Positions 1 through 7,696 of a DNA stretch of 64,000 nt are shown one piece after another. Numbering within the stretch: the first letter of the stretch is position 1; every line of letters starts with the position of its first letter. The notes beneath the pieces are model-generated. The model did not search any database and was not told the DNA's origin. It saw nothing but the letters and a program-made list of their open reading frames with translations. The translations under genes and the position numbers were made by a program. The DNA is taken from NCBI RefSeq assembly GCF_000222485.1, contig NC_015914.1, positions 1,302,001 to 1,366,000 on the forward strand. Direction: 5' to 3'. The stretch comes from Cyclobacterium marinum DSM 745. GTDB lineage: Bacteria > Bacteroidota > Bacteroidia > Cytophagales > Cyclobacteriaceae.

Positions 1-535
1 TTTTAATAAAGTATTTCAGTAATTGTAAATAAGCGTCCAGCTTACCTCCATCATCATAAGGAAAACCTGCTGCCACTAAACTATTCTCCAGTTCACCGGC
101 TTCGCTAACTTTGATAGGTTTTCCATTGCATGTAGATCCTGCTCCTTCATAAGCTGCGTAACATTCATCAAGATTGATTTCATACACCACACCCACAATG
201 ATCTCCGTACCCCTTGCAAGCGCAATGGACACGGCATACATTGGTATTCCATGAACAAAGTTGGTGGTACCATCTAAAGGATCTACAATCCAAGTAAGAG
301 GCTTATTATTATCAGACCTTGTTCCTTCTTCTGTGATAAAACCCGCTTCAGGAACAATTTCAGCCAACTCTTTGACAACAATCTCTTCCGCACCTTTATC
401 CACATAGGAAACCAGGTCATTAAATCCTTTTTGTTCTACTTTATTAAGGTTGAAATTTTTGCTTTCTTCTCTGATAAATGCACCCGCTTTTCGGGCAACA
501 CCTTCTACTTTTTTAGTAATTTCTTGAAGATTCAT
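1..535 (-). CDS. suhB: Inositol monophosphatase family protein, 3' end outside window
   Basis: Mg-dependent sugar phosphatase of the inositol monophosphatase/SuhB family, which hydrolyses myo-inositol-1-phosphate and related phosphate esters. About 178 N-terminal residues are present and the C-terminal third lies beyond position 1. The family metal site is visible: the Glu pair in FITEEG (about residues 67-71) and the signature WIVDPLDGTTNF (about 82-93), with its two metal-binding Asp and the Thr of DGT. The last metal ligand (the usual WD motif) would be in the missing part. The ATG at 535 lies 1 nt after the rsmI stop, so it is probably translated from the same message as rsmI, the pterin dehydratase and the DUF493 gene. 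The family is certain; the physiological substrate is not. Confidence 0.93.
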   Translation of the reverse strand, partial: MNLQEITKKVEGVARKAGAFIREESKNFNLNKVEQKGFNDLVSYVDKGAEEIVVKELAEIVPEAGFITEEGTRSDNNKPLTWIVDPLDGTTNFVHGIPMYAVSIALARGTEIIVGVVYEINLDECYAAYEGAGSTCNGKPIKVSEAGELENSLVAAGFPYDDGGKLDAYLQLLKYFIK

Positions 536-536
536 A

Positions 537-1223
537 TTAAATTTTTCCTGCAACTGTTAATACTATTTCACCTTTGAGGGTGTGGGTTGTAAAATAATCT
601 ATAAGTTCTGTAAGGCTTCCCCTTACATTCTCTTCATGAATTTTAGTCAATTCCCTGCTTACACATGCCTCTCTATCAGGACCGAAAACTTCAGAAAATT
701 GATTTAGCGTCTTAATAAGCCTGTAGGGCGATTCATAAAACACCATGGTTCTACGTTCTTCAGCCAGACTTTCAATTCGAGTCTTTCGACCTTTCTTATG
801 GGGTAAAAAACCTTCAAAGACAAATCTGTCATTGGGAAGTCCCGAATTAACTAGGGCAGGAATTATGGCAGTGGAACCAGGCAAACTTATAATCTCAATG
901 TCAGCAGCAATTGCTTCTCTCACCAGAAGAAAACCCGGATCAGATATTCCGGGGGTACCGGCATCGGTTATCAACGCAAAAACAGTGCCTTGCTTCATTC
1001 TTTCAATCAGTCTGACAATGCTCTTGTGTTCATTGTGAATATGATAACTCTCTAAAGGACGCTTGATTTCATAATGTTTGAGAAGCTTTCCGGAGGTTCT
1101 TGTGTCCTCTGCCAAAATCACATCTGCTTCCTTAAGGGTATCCAAGGCCCTTAAGGTAATGTCCCGAAGGTTCCCGATGGGTGTAGGTACTAAATATAGG
1201 CCAACGCCTGAATCCATGGACAT
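537..1223 (-). CDS. rsmI: 16S rRNA (cytidine1402-2'-O)-methyltransferase
   Basis: SAM-dependent methyltransferase that 2'-O-methylates C1402 in the decoding centre of 16S rRNA. It belongs to the tetrapyrrole-methylase fold family. Visible motifs: VPTPIGNLRD (12-21), AEDTR (38-42), DAGTPGISDPG (87-97), LPGSTAIIPAL (114-124) and EGFLP (137-141). At 228 residues it is the short form without the C-terminal extension of the roughly 286-residue E. coli protein. A second in-frame ATG two codons in could also start translation. It sits between the pterin dehydratase gene (1 nt gap upstream) and suhB (1 nt gap downstream), which indicates an operon. Confidence 0.95.
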   Translation of the reverse strand: MSMDSGVGLYLVPTPIGNLRDITLRALDTLKEADVILAEDTRTSGKLLKHYEIKRPLESYHIHNEHKSIVRLIERMKQGTVFALITDAGTPGISDPGFLLVREAIAADIEIISLPGSTAIIPALVNSGLPNDRFVFEGFLPHKKGRKTRIESLAEERRTMVFYESPYRLIKTLNQFSEVFGPDREACVSRELTKIHEENVRGSLTELIDYFTTHTLKGEIVLTVAGKI

Positions 1224-1224
1224 A

Positions 1225-1455
1225 TTATATTAAACGGTCTATTGCTTGGGCTAAATCACGATCCTTCTCCGTCACTGTATTTCCTTTGTCGTGTGTCGTA
1301 AGTTCAATATGCACTTTATTGTACGTATTGCTCCAATTGGGATGGTGTTGCTGAGATTCTGCCAAGAGAGCTACTCGAGTCATAAAGGCAAAAGCTTCGC
1401 TAAAATCTTTAAACTCAAAAGTTTTAATTAATTTATTATTGGCTTCTTTCCACAT
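1225..1455 (-). CDS. 4a-hydroxytetrahydrobiopterin dehydratase (PCD/DCoH)
   Basis: Small pterin-4a-carbinolamine dehydratase that regenerates pterin cofactor after aromatic amino acid hydroxylation. The active-site signature is present: the His pair in QHHPNW (37-38), the following Trp/Tyr, and His in KVHIEL (49), ending with the T-x-x-D type C-terminal helix. It has 76 residues, shorter than the usual 95-110, because the N-terminal strand is reduced; this short form is a known variant. The start ATG lies 11 nt after the DUF493 stop. No aromatic hydroxylase gene is in the window, so the cofactor partner cannot be named. Confidence 0.88.
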   Translation of the reverse strand: MWKEANNKLIKTFEFKDFSEAFAFMTRVALLAESQQHHPNWSNTYNKVHIELTTHDKGNTVTEKDRDLAQAIDRLI

Positions 1456-1466
1456 AAATCGAATAT

Positions 1467-1736
1467 TTACAGTGCAATTACTCCTTTAATTTTTGCTGCT
1501 TTTTCGTAAACGTCAATAATTGATTGGCTATTAGGCATCATTGATTTGATCGTCACGCTAACGTATTTCCCCTTAGAAGATGGCTTTAAAACCATCTCAT
1601 TGTTGGGTAACAATTCTCCAATCTCATTTTCTTTGCCATTGGGTACAATAAATTTAAACATGTACAAAGTAGGGAAACTGGTTTCTTTTTCCAGTTTCTC
1701 TTTAAAGGTTGAATTATTCGCTATTTTTTCCATCAA
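1467..1736 (-). CDS. DUF493 family protein (YbeD-like)
   Basis: Small ACT-like fold protein of the DUF493/YbeD family; its molecular role is not established. Supporting features are the length (89 residues), the early [12 protein letters not shown] strand and the [19 protein letters not shown] core typical of the family, followed by a helix ending KIKGVIAL. Two ATGs in tandem (1736 and 1733) give an ambiguous start. It is the first gene of a four-gene minus-strand unit with the pterin dehydratase, rsmI and suhB. It is separated from the upstream foldase gene by a strong palindromic terminator at 1778-1813, so its transcription probably starts in the short gap at 1737-1777. Confidence 0.82.
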   Translation of the reverse strand: MMEKIANNSTFKEKLEKETSFPTLYMFKFIVPNGKENEIGELLPNNEMVLKPSSKGKYVSVTIKSMMPNSQSIIDVYEKAAKIKGVIAL

Positions 1737-1777
1737 TTAATCAACCAATTTTTTTTAAAATTAAATCCCTAGAAAGC

Positions 1778-1813
1778 AAAAAATCCCATTCTGATATCAG
1801 AATGGGATTTTTT
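1778..1813. terminator. Bidirectional rho-independent terminator
   Basis: A perfect 36-bp palindrome: an 18-nt arm at 1778-1795 and its exact complement at 1796-1813, with core TCCCATTCTGAT, flanked by A-run and T-run (T at 1808-1816). It begins 18 nt beyond the stop of the foldase gene (1832) and so ends that transcript on the minus strand. By symmetry it would also stop transcription from the other side. Confidence 0.93.
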
Positions 1814-1831
1814 TTTAATCTTTTAAGTAGC

Positions 1832-3946
1832 TTAAAAGAACTTGTACCTATAATCTTTCACTCCGGCAAGCTCTTCCATTGCCATCATTATCATATATGC
1901 AGTTCTTTGAGAAGCACTTGCTGTAATTTCATTTTGGTAACGGGTGTAATCTGCAATCTCAGTTGCCGGTATAAGGCTATTAAGTTTGGCTACGATCACT
2001 CCTATATCTTCGGATATCGGTTGGGTAATATCTCCAGAGTTTTGGAGACCAAATACTGCACCTATTGCTTTTGGAGCAAATCCTATACCCGGTAATACAC
2101 TGGCATTCATCTTCAAATCCGGAGTTGTTCCAATAGAAGCATCAGGATAGACCTCTTTGATAGCTTCTAAAGTTTCCAACCCTTTGATTTTCTCCTTTAT
2201 TATTTCCGCTTTCTTTTCATTTCTTAAGGCTATGGTTGCTTGTGCCCTAATTTCAGGATTTTCAATGGTTCCTTCTCCTTCCTCAGTCTTCCCGGTCAAT
2301 AAAGCAACAACATATGCATCATCCAGTTCAAAAACTGTGGAAACTTTCCCAATAGAAGCATCATTAAAAGCCCATCTCACAATTTCTCGTGCAGAAGTCA
2401 TATTATTTAGCGTCCTTGCATTGGCTCCCACATTATTGGCCGCCAATACTTGGTAATTTTCGGTACTGGCATTTTCCTCAAAAGAAGCTGCATCATCAGA
2501 ATTGGCTGCAAAGAAATCTGCATTTCTGAAAATATCATTTCTAGTTATATCACTAGCAATAAGTTCCAGCTCAAGTACTGCAATTTTTTGATGCTTTGTT
2601 TCCGGCAATTCAGTAACCTTAATAATATGGTATCCATATTCGGTTTCCACCAACTTATTGATTACCCCAAGAGATTTGGTAGCAAAAACCGCATCAGCAA
2701 ATTCTGTTACAAAGTTGTCTTTAAAAAACCATCCAAGATCTCCGCCACGCTGAGCTGTTCCGTCTTGGCCATACTGTGCAGCTGCAACCTCAAAGTTTCC
2801 GGTCTCATTCACCTCATCCAATACTTCTTGAGCCCTTGCTTTGACCTGTGCTTTGCCATCTTCATCCATCCCTTCGGTACTCAAAAGGATATGACTGGCC
2901 CTCATTCTGGCCGCACCTTCGTAGCTATCAGTTATCTTATAACTCACATAACTTGAATTATTACTTAAGAATGGGCCATAAACAACACCTACTTCAGGGT
3001 TATCCACGTTATTTGTAAAATTCACCGGCAATGGATCCCCAGGATAAACAGTAATAAATGGATTAGCTGCTTCAGAGTTTCTAATTACAAAAGCAGAATC
3101 TGATGGAGTCTCTTTGAGCTCTACTGTTAAGCTTTGAATAGTTTCCAAGGTAGTAGCAGAATCTTCAGCACTCGGCTGTAGTGGAAAGCGCACATACTTT
3201 ATGCTTCTGCTTTCTTCCACTTTATATTTATCTTGGTTTTCATTGATGTAAGATTTTATTTCACCCTCTGAAAGAGAAACAACAGAATCAGATACAGCAT
3301 AGTAAGGGATCTGAATATGGCTTACGTCCGCAATGGTATTGGCCATCTTGTGTTGCATTTTGGCTTCCACGGTAGTTGCGTACTCAGAAGTAGCCAACAT
3401 ATTGTCGTATTTGATTCTTAATCTGGAGTCTGCAAACAACTGTTCTTGTTGCGCCCAAAACATTTGTTGTTGTGGATCGGCAGTTTCTAGCGATTGAAGA
3501 AATGTGATCAACTGAGACCTGTCAAACTCCCCAGTTTCCGGGTTCGTTAATTGTCTTCTCAGTTCTCCGATGATATTCTTACCTTGAACCATGTCAACAA
3601 GCTCTTCATCAGAAACCTTTAAGCCTAACTCTTCATATTGTTGGGCAAAAATTTTCTCCACAATAAGCGCCTGCCATGCTTGATCTCTGATACTGGAAAG
3701 CTCATTCTCAGAAGGGTTTCTTCCTGTGTTCTGCTGAAAACTGAGTTTGGTTTGTTCAATTTTCTGAACATATTCTTCGTAGGATATGTCCTCTCCTGCA
3801 ATTTCGCCAACAGTCGTTCTGCTGGATCCCAATAACATAGAGTTGGGTCCTAAAAGGTCGCCTCCTACTAAAAAGAATATAAGTCCTACAGCGATTACAC
3901 CGATCGCAAGACCTGTTCTTTGTCTTATTTCTTTAATTAATGCCAT
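1832..3946 (-). CDS. Membrane-anchored peptidyl-prolyl isomerase, PpiD/SurA-like
   Basis: Periplasmic folding factor, 704 residues. A single N-terminal membrane anchor (about 12-30, ending FFLVGGDLL) is followed by a SurA-N/PpiD-type chaperone region and one parvulin rotamase domain (about 347-442). The rotamase has the typical RASHILLS start, GGDLGWF in the middle and YGYHIIKVTE at the end. A further chaperone-like region follows. This architecture matches PpiD, which binds outer-membrane and secreted proteins as they leave the Sec translocon. It lies in an envelope-biogenesis group after lptC and a CNNM/CBS gene, with a 94-nt gap upstream that holds its own promoter-like element at 3969-3999. 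The ATG at 3946 gives a proper MALIKEIRQRTG anchor start. Confidence 0.9.
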   Translation of the reverse strand: MALIKEIRQRTGLAIGVIAVGLIFFLVGGDLLGPNSMLLGSSRTTVGEIAGEDISYEEYVQKIEQTKLSFQQNTGRNPSENELSSIRDQAWQALIVEKIFAQQYEELGLKVSDEELVDMVQGKNIIGELRRQLTNPETGEFDRSQLITFLQSLETADPQQQMFWAQQEQLFADSRLRIKYDNMLATSEYATTVEAKMQHKMANTIADVSHIQIPYYAVSDSVVSLSEGEIKSYINENQDKYKVEESRSIKYVRFPLQPSAEDSATTLETIQSLTVELKETPSDSAFVIRNSEAANPFITVYPGDPLPVNFTNNVDNPEVGVVYGPFLSNNSSYVSYKITDSYEGAARMRASHILLSTEGMDEDGKAQVKARAQEVLDEVNETGNFEVAAAQYGQDGTAQRGGDLGWFFKDNFVTEFADAVFATKSLGVINKLVETEYGYHIIKVTELPETKHQKIAVLELELIASDITRNDIFRNADFFAANSDDAASFEENASTENYQVLAANNVGANARTLNNMTSAREIVRWAFNDASIGKVSTVFELDDAYVVALLTGKTEEGEGTIENPEIRAQATIALRNEKKAEIIKEKIKGLETLEAIKEVYPDASIGTTPDLKMNASVLPGIGFAPKAIGAVFGLQNSGDITQPISEDIGVIVAKLNSLIPATEIADYTRYQNEITASASQRTAYMIMMAMEELAGVKDYRYKFF

Positions 3947-3968
3947 TCTCCTATTTTTTGAAGTGTCG

Positions 3969-3999
3969 CAAAATAATTACATATAGTGGTAAATTCAAA
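3969..3999 (-). promoter_or_regulatory. Promoter-like element before the PpiD-like gene
   Basis: Read on the minus strand, TTTG (3996-3999) is followed after 19 nt by TTATTTTG (3969-3976). This is close to the Bacteroidota housekeeping pattern TTTG-N19-21-TAnnTTTG, with one mismatch in the -7 box. It would start a transcript about 16 nt before the ATG at 3946. It suggests the foldase gene can be transcribed separately from lptC and the CNNM gene. Confidence 0.45.
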
Positions 4000-4040
4000 A
4001 TATTACCGCATCTATAAATAAAGTATTTCTACAACGTTGG

Positions 4041-5300
4041 TTATTCTATCTTAATTTTTACAGTATCTATTCGATGATCTTGTTTGGAAACGATGGTAAA
4101 AGTAAAAGGTCCATAGCTCACAAACTCTCCTTTTTGAGGAATACTTTCTGTTAGGGAGAGTATAAATCCCGCCAGTGTTTCAAACTCTCCTTCAGGCAAA
4201 TTCCATTCATATTTTTCATTCAGGTAATCAATTTCATGTCTAGCGCTGAGCAGATACTCTCCATCAGCTACTTTTTGATCAATTAAATCATCGTTATCAT
4301 ATTCATCTTCTATCTCCCCAAAAATCTCCTCTATGATGTCTTCCATACTTACTATTCCGCTTGTACCACCAAATTCATCCACTACCAATGCAAGACTCTT
4401 TCTTTCTTTAATAAACTGTACCAATAATTCATTGGCCAATGCAGACTCAGGAACAATAATGATGGGTGTCAAAATATCTTCTATCTCTTTGGGCTTTTTA
4501 AATAGCTCGAGATGATGACAATAACCTATTACATCATCAATGGTTTCTTTATAAATTATTATTTTTGAATGTCCGCTCTCTACAAACAATTCTCTTAAAT
4601 CAGAAATCGGATCTTCTACTTCCATCGCGACGATATCTGTACGCGGAACCATGCATTCTCTTACCTTTACCTTTTTAAAGTCTACAGCATTGTCAAAGAT
4701 TTTAGCATCTATGTCAATATCCTCCCCTTTGGTATCCATATAGTTTTGGATAAAACTATTTAAATCTGTGATGGTATATGCAGGTTTATCATCATTGTAG
4801 TCCAAATTAAGTACCTTAACGATCACAAATTTAGACAAGCCAACTACAACCCATACCACCGGATACATTAAATAGTAGATCACAGCAAAGGGCAAGGAGA
4901 AAAAAGCAAGCAGCCTGTTAGGGTTCAGGATAAAGATGCTCTTTGGGATAAATTCTGCAGTAACCAATACTATCAGTGTAGACAATATGGTTTGTACAAT
5001 CATAATCCCTGCTTGGGTATTGATGGCTTCAGGTAAAAACAAACTCAAAGGTGGCTCTAACAAATAAGCCATGAAAATACCATAGAGAACCAAACTTATC
5101 GTATTTCCCATTAGGGAAGTACCAATGAACTGCCCGGGGTTTTGGATAAATCCTGCTAAAATTTTTCCGGAAATTTTCCCTTGTTTTCCCTGAAGTTCTA
5201 TCTGCAAACGGTTCGCAGACACAAAGGCAATTTCCATCCCTGAAAACAAAGCAGAAAAAAACAGACTGATGAGTACTAAAAGTAAATAATTACTGTCCAT
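4041..5300 (-). CDS. CNNM/CorC-type membrane protein with CBS pair (HlyC/CorC family)
   Basis: Integral membrane protein of the CNNM (DUF21)-CBS-CorC_HlyC architecture, 419 residues. Such proteins are linked to divalent cation (Mg2+/Co2+) export. Four hydrophobic segments lie at about 4-24, 58-81, 96-117 and 129-159. A Bateman pair of CBS domains follows at about 215-330 (it opens with VPRTDIVAMEV and contains VDEFGGTSGIVSMEDI), then a C-terminal CorC_HlyC domain (about 340-419). The ATG overlaps the stop of the preceding 72-residue gene by one base, indicating coupling. It resembles GldE in architecture, but the genes usually next to gldE are absent, so I do not call it GldE. Confidence 0.88.
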   Translation of the reverse strand: MDSNYLLLVLISLFFSALFSGMEIAFVSANRLQIELQGKQGKISGKILAGFIQNPGQFIGTSLMGNTISLVLYGIFMAYLLEPPLSLFLPEAINTQAGIMIVQTILSTLIVLVTAEFIPKSIFILNPNRLLAFFSLPFAVIYYLMYPVVWVVVGLSKFVIVKVLNLDYNDDKPAYTITDLNSFIQNYMDTKGEDIDIDAKIFDNAVDFKKVKVRECMVPRTDIVAMEVEDPISDLRELFVESGHSKIIIYKETIDDVIGYCHHLELFKKPKEIEDILTPIIIVPESALANELLVQFIKERKSLALVVDEFGGTSGIVSMEDIIEEIFGEIEDEYDNDDLIDQKVADGEYLLSARHEIDYLNEKYEWNLPEGEFETLAGFILSLTESIPQKGEFVSYGPFTFTIVSKQDHRIDTVKIKIE

Positions 5301-5518
5301 TAATTTTTCTTGCGTTTACTTTTATGCTTACTCGGTTTTTTTTCTTTCGGCTCAGTCTCTTCCATTTTATTCCTTTGGTACATGTGCCAAAACAAAAGCA
5401 CTAATGCAAACATGAAAAATGGATAAGAAGCCACAATTCCTGCCTTTATGGTTAAATGAGCCCCTATCACCACCAAGGCAGCTGCTAGAGATAACAATAC
5501 AGCACTACTTATTTTCAT
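5300..5518 (-). CDS. Small two-span membrane protein, unknown
   Basis: A 72-residue protein that I do not recognise as a named family. Two hydrophobic segments (about 5-27 and 32-46) are followed by a strongly basic tail rich in Lys (KEKKPSKHKSKRKKN), which should stay in the cytoplasm. It sits 9 nt after the lptC stop, and its own stop overlaps the start of the CNNM/CBS gene by one base. It is therefore co-translated with the envelope genes and probably real despite its size. No function can be assigned. Confidence 0.7.
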   Translation of the reverse strand: MKISSAVLLSLAAALVVIGAHLTIKAGIVASYPFFMFALVLLFWHMYQRNKMEETEPKEKKPSKHKSKRKKN

Positions 5519-5527
5519 ATTAATATT

Positions 5528-6133
5528 TTAGAGAACATTATTTATAACACCTGTCACTTTTGTAAACTTATATTCATTAAAGCCTTCATCTGCCTCCATA
5601 CCTGTACCTTTGATAATCCTGTCAGGCTCTTCCACTGTTACAAATTTGTCAGTATATATCTTTTTTTTATTCTTGTCCCAAAACAACTCCTCAGAATTTA
5701 ATTTCTGTTCTTTTTCAATATTGTGTACCTGCACATCCCCTTCCCCTCTGTAAATATTGGTTTTTCTTTCCATATAGCCTCTATCGGCACGGATAGTAGT
5801 GCTCAATTCACCTTCTTTATCGTAGAAATGAATAACAATCCCATCTGGAAATTCCGCATCCCCATTTTTAAATTCCAGTTGGGTGTCTGCCATTAACTTG
5901 GTTCTGACAATCGCTGAATCACTATGAAGAAGTTCAACCTCATAACTTGTGCGGTATGGGCCTTCATAGGTAGCCAATTGGGTTTTATCCACATCCTCTC
6001 TACAGGAAAAACTACCTATTGCAACCACAGCAAACAACAGGCATTTAAAACCTGTACTTGATGGATTGATGGTAGTCAACTTTCCAAAGATTTGGTAGTG
6101 CAAATATCGAATGCTCAAACTATTACTAAACAT
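5528..6133 (-). CDS. lptC: LPS export ABC transporter periplasmic protein LptC (lipoprotein form)
   Basis: Periplasmic component that receives lipopolysaccharide from the LptBFG extractor and passes it to LptA. From the ATG at 6133 it has 201 residues, with a hydrophobic stretch (about 30-43) ending in the lipobox-like GSFSC, so it is probably lipid-anchored. The mature part has the LptC/DUF1239 beta-jellyroll pattern, for example GIVIHFYDKEGELSTTIRADRGYM and EELFWDKNKKKIYTDKFV. A longer reading from 6313 is rejected: a -7 element (6144-6151) lies directly before 6133, and the extra 60 residues run through a promoter region. The n-region before the hydrophobic stretch is long, so a TTG start at 6088 is also possible. 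Confidence 0.87.
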   Translation of the reverse strand: MFSNSLSIRYLHYQIFGKLTTINPSSTGFKCLLFAVVAIGSFSCREDVDKTQLATYEGPYRTSYEVELLHSDSAIVRTKLMADTQLEFKNGDAEFPDGIVIHFYDKEGELSTTIRADRGYMERKTNIYRGEGDVQVHNIEKEQKLNSEELFWDKNKKKIYTDKFVTVEEPDRIIKGTGMEADEGFNEYKFTKVTGVINNVL

Positions 6134-6143
6134 AATTTCCCTA

Positions 6144-6151
6144 CAAAGGTA
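6144..6151 (-). promoter_or_regulatory. -7 promoter element of lptC
   Basis: Read on the minus strand this is TACCTTTG, an exact TAnnTTTG -7 element. It lies 10 nt before the ATG at 6133, so the message would have only a very short leader. No convincing -33 TTTG is present at the right distance. It is the main reason for choosing 6133 as the lptC start. Confidence 0.55.
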
Positions 6152-6318
6152 AGGACATTTTGGGAGGAATTTTATTTTTTCCAGGTGGATTATGCATATG
6201 ACTTCATAAGTCTTGCATAATAATGGTGACCTGGATGAAAAGCATTCTGCAAAAAAGTAAAACAAAGATGCGCTTATGACTCTACCTCCTTCACCGAGAG
6301 TCCAAATTAACAAAATAA

Positions 6319-6346
6319 AAAAAGGCGGTAAAAATACCGCCTTTTT
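6319..6346 (-). terminator. Rho-independent terminator after the TPR-repeat gene
   Basis: The arms AAAGGCGGTA (6321-6330) and TACCGCCTTT (6335-6344) enclose an AAAA loop and are flanked by A-rich and T-rich runs. It lies about 30 nt beyond the stop at 6377, ending the coaX/barrel/TPR transcript before lptC. The flanking runs on both sides mean it could act in either direction. Confidence 0.9.
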
Positions 6347-6376
6347 TTATTCAATGATATATTAATTTCGTTTTAC

Positions 6377-7696
6377 TTAATCTCTAGAAGCTAAAGTAAC
6401 CGTTTGACCTACCCAGCAACCGGTGTTGATGGTTTGACCTACTTGATATCCTTCAGTAAACAACTCTTCTTTAGAAGGGAACCTTGCTTTGGCATTGGCC
6501 ATACCTTTGCTGTCTCCAGCTACTGCGTAAGCATTATACGCTGCAATAAAGATTGAATAATCTTTCACTCTGCTTTGACCACCTTTACAGATAGTTGCTG
6601 ATGACATAATCAAACCTCCTACGAATGAGTAGGCATCACTTTTTAATTCTTCATTTAGTTCAGCTGCCTGTAGGGCAGAAGATCTGGCTTGCCCCCTACG
6701 ACCTAAGTTTGCATGAACTTTAGCCATATCCCAGTGAATTTCAGCTTTTTCTTCATCAGTAGTAGCTAATGTTAAGGCTTTTTCGAAAAGCTCACCAGCT
6801 TTCTCATATTCTTGGTTCTGCATGTATCGCATACCCCTTACCTGAGAAGTGGTAAAAGTAGGATTGTCGTTGTCTATGGTTTCAAGCGCCATTAGGAAAA
6901 CATCACTACTTGTACACTTTTGTTTAATTGCATACTGAAATATTTGTTTTGCCAACTTTAAGTTGGTAGGATCTTCTGCCAATTTAGGTCCCATGTTTTT
7001 CTCGATGAAATCACAATTGATAATATCCATTGCATTTAACAACTGATCAAGGGTACCTCTTGAACTGGCAACATTAGCGCCTGCAGCTTCATCTTCATCA
7101 AGCTTACTCATAATAAATTCATATTTCTCAATGACTTCTTCAGGAGTGTAAGCCTTATTGTAGGCAAAATTCCTATAAATTGCATCAAAATATGCTGCAT
7201 TCAATTGGGAAGGCTCTAGTTTACCATGAATTTCTATTGCTTTCTCAAACAAATCAGGTACTATTCCAATCTTATCTTTGTTACTTTTATAATATTGATA
7301 CGCATAGTATGCCTTATTTACGATCCATTGAGGCTCGTTGTCATAAAGCTCTTTTCTCAAATCATAAATGGTCAAAACAGAATCTTGGTAAACACTAATC
7401 TCCGCTTCGTCTGTGGCCTGCTTGGCTGCACCATCATAAACTGTTACACCATTAATATAAAGGGCCTCGTTTAAATTGGGGACATTGACAAGCAACCAAT
7501 TTAAGGGAGCTTTAGCCTTTAAGAAATCTTCCGAGTTCATGTAATCATTATACGCAGCGTTTAGCTCTCTTGCTTTTTTCTCCATTTCTGGATCATCCGG
7601 AAAATTCCATCCGTCCTGGGCTTGAGCTAGTCCAACCATGAGGAAGGACAAACATCCGATAATTGCAATTTTAATTTTCATGTTTGTCAACATCAT
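6377..7696 (-). CDS. Exported TPR-repeat protein
   Basis: A 439-residue secreted or periplasmic helical-repeat protein. A signal peptide ends at GLAQAQDGW (cleavage about residue 26). The body has degenerate tetratricopeptide repeats; the clearest is at about 296-340 (RYMQNQEYEKAGELFEKAL, then EIHWDMAKVHANLGRRGQA). The ATG at 7696 overlaps the stop of the barrel gene as ATGA, which favours coupled translation. An ATG at 7681 would give an equally good signal peptide. It is the last gene of the coaX-barrel-TPR group and probably works with the barrel protein at the outer membrane, but the role is unknown. Confidence 0.8.
   Translation of the reverse strand: MMLTNMKIKIAIIGCLSFLMVGLAQAQDGWNFPDDPEMEKKARELNAAYNDYMNSEDFLKAKAPLNWLLVNVPNLNEALYINGVTVYDGAAKQATDEAEISVYQDSVLTIYDLRKELYDNEPQWIVNKAYYAYQYYKSNKDKIGIVPDLFEKAIEIHGKLEPSQLNAAYFDAIYRNFAYNKAYTPEEVIEKYEFIMSKLDEDEAAGANVASSRGTLDQLLNAMDIINCDFIEKNMGPKLAEDPTNLKLAKQIFQYAIKQKCTSSDVFLMALETIDNDNPTFTTSQVRGMRYMQNQEYEKAGELFEKALTLATTDEEKAEIHWDMAKVHANLGRRGQARSSALQAAELNEELKSDAYSFVGGLIMSSATICKGGQSRVKDYSIFIAAYNAYAVAGDSKGMANAKARFPSKEELFTEGYQVGQTINTGCWVGQTVTLASRD

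Noticed and set aside
1709..2956. Several plus-strand open frames of 99 to 168 codons
   Set aside because: They lie wholly inside the well-supported PpiD-like gene on the minus strand, lack any recognisable motif and have compositions typical of antisense frames.
4041..5300. CNNM/CBS protein as GldE
   Set aside because: The architecture matches, but the usual gldE neighbours (such as gldD and ssb) are absent and the gene sits in an lptC-PpiD context, so a generic HlyC/CorC call is safer.
6134..6313. N-terminal 60-residue extension of LptC
   Set aside because: The extension crosses an exact -7 promoter box directly before the ATG at 6133 and would bury the lipoprotein signal in mid-protein.
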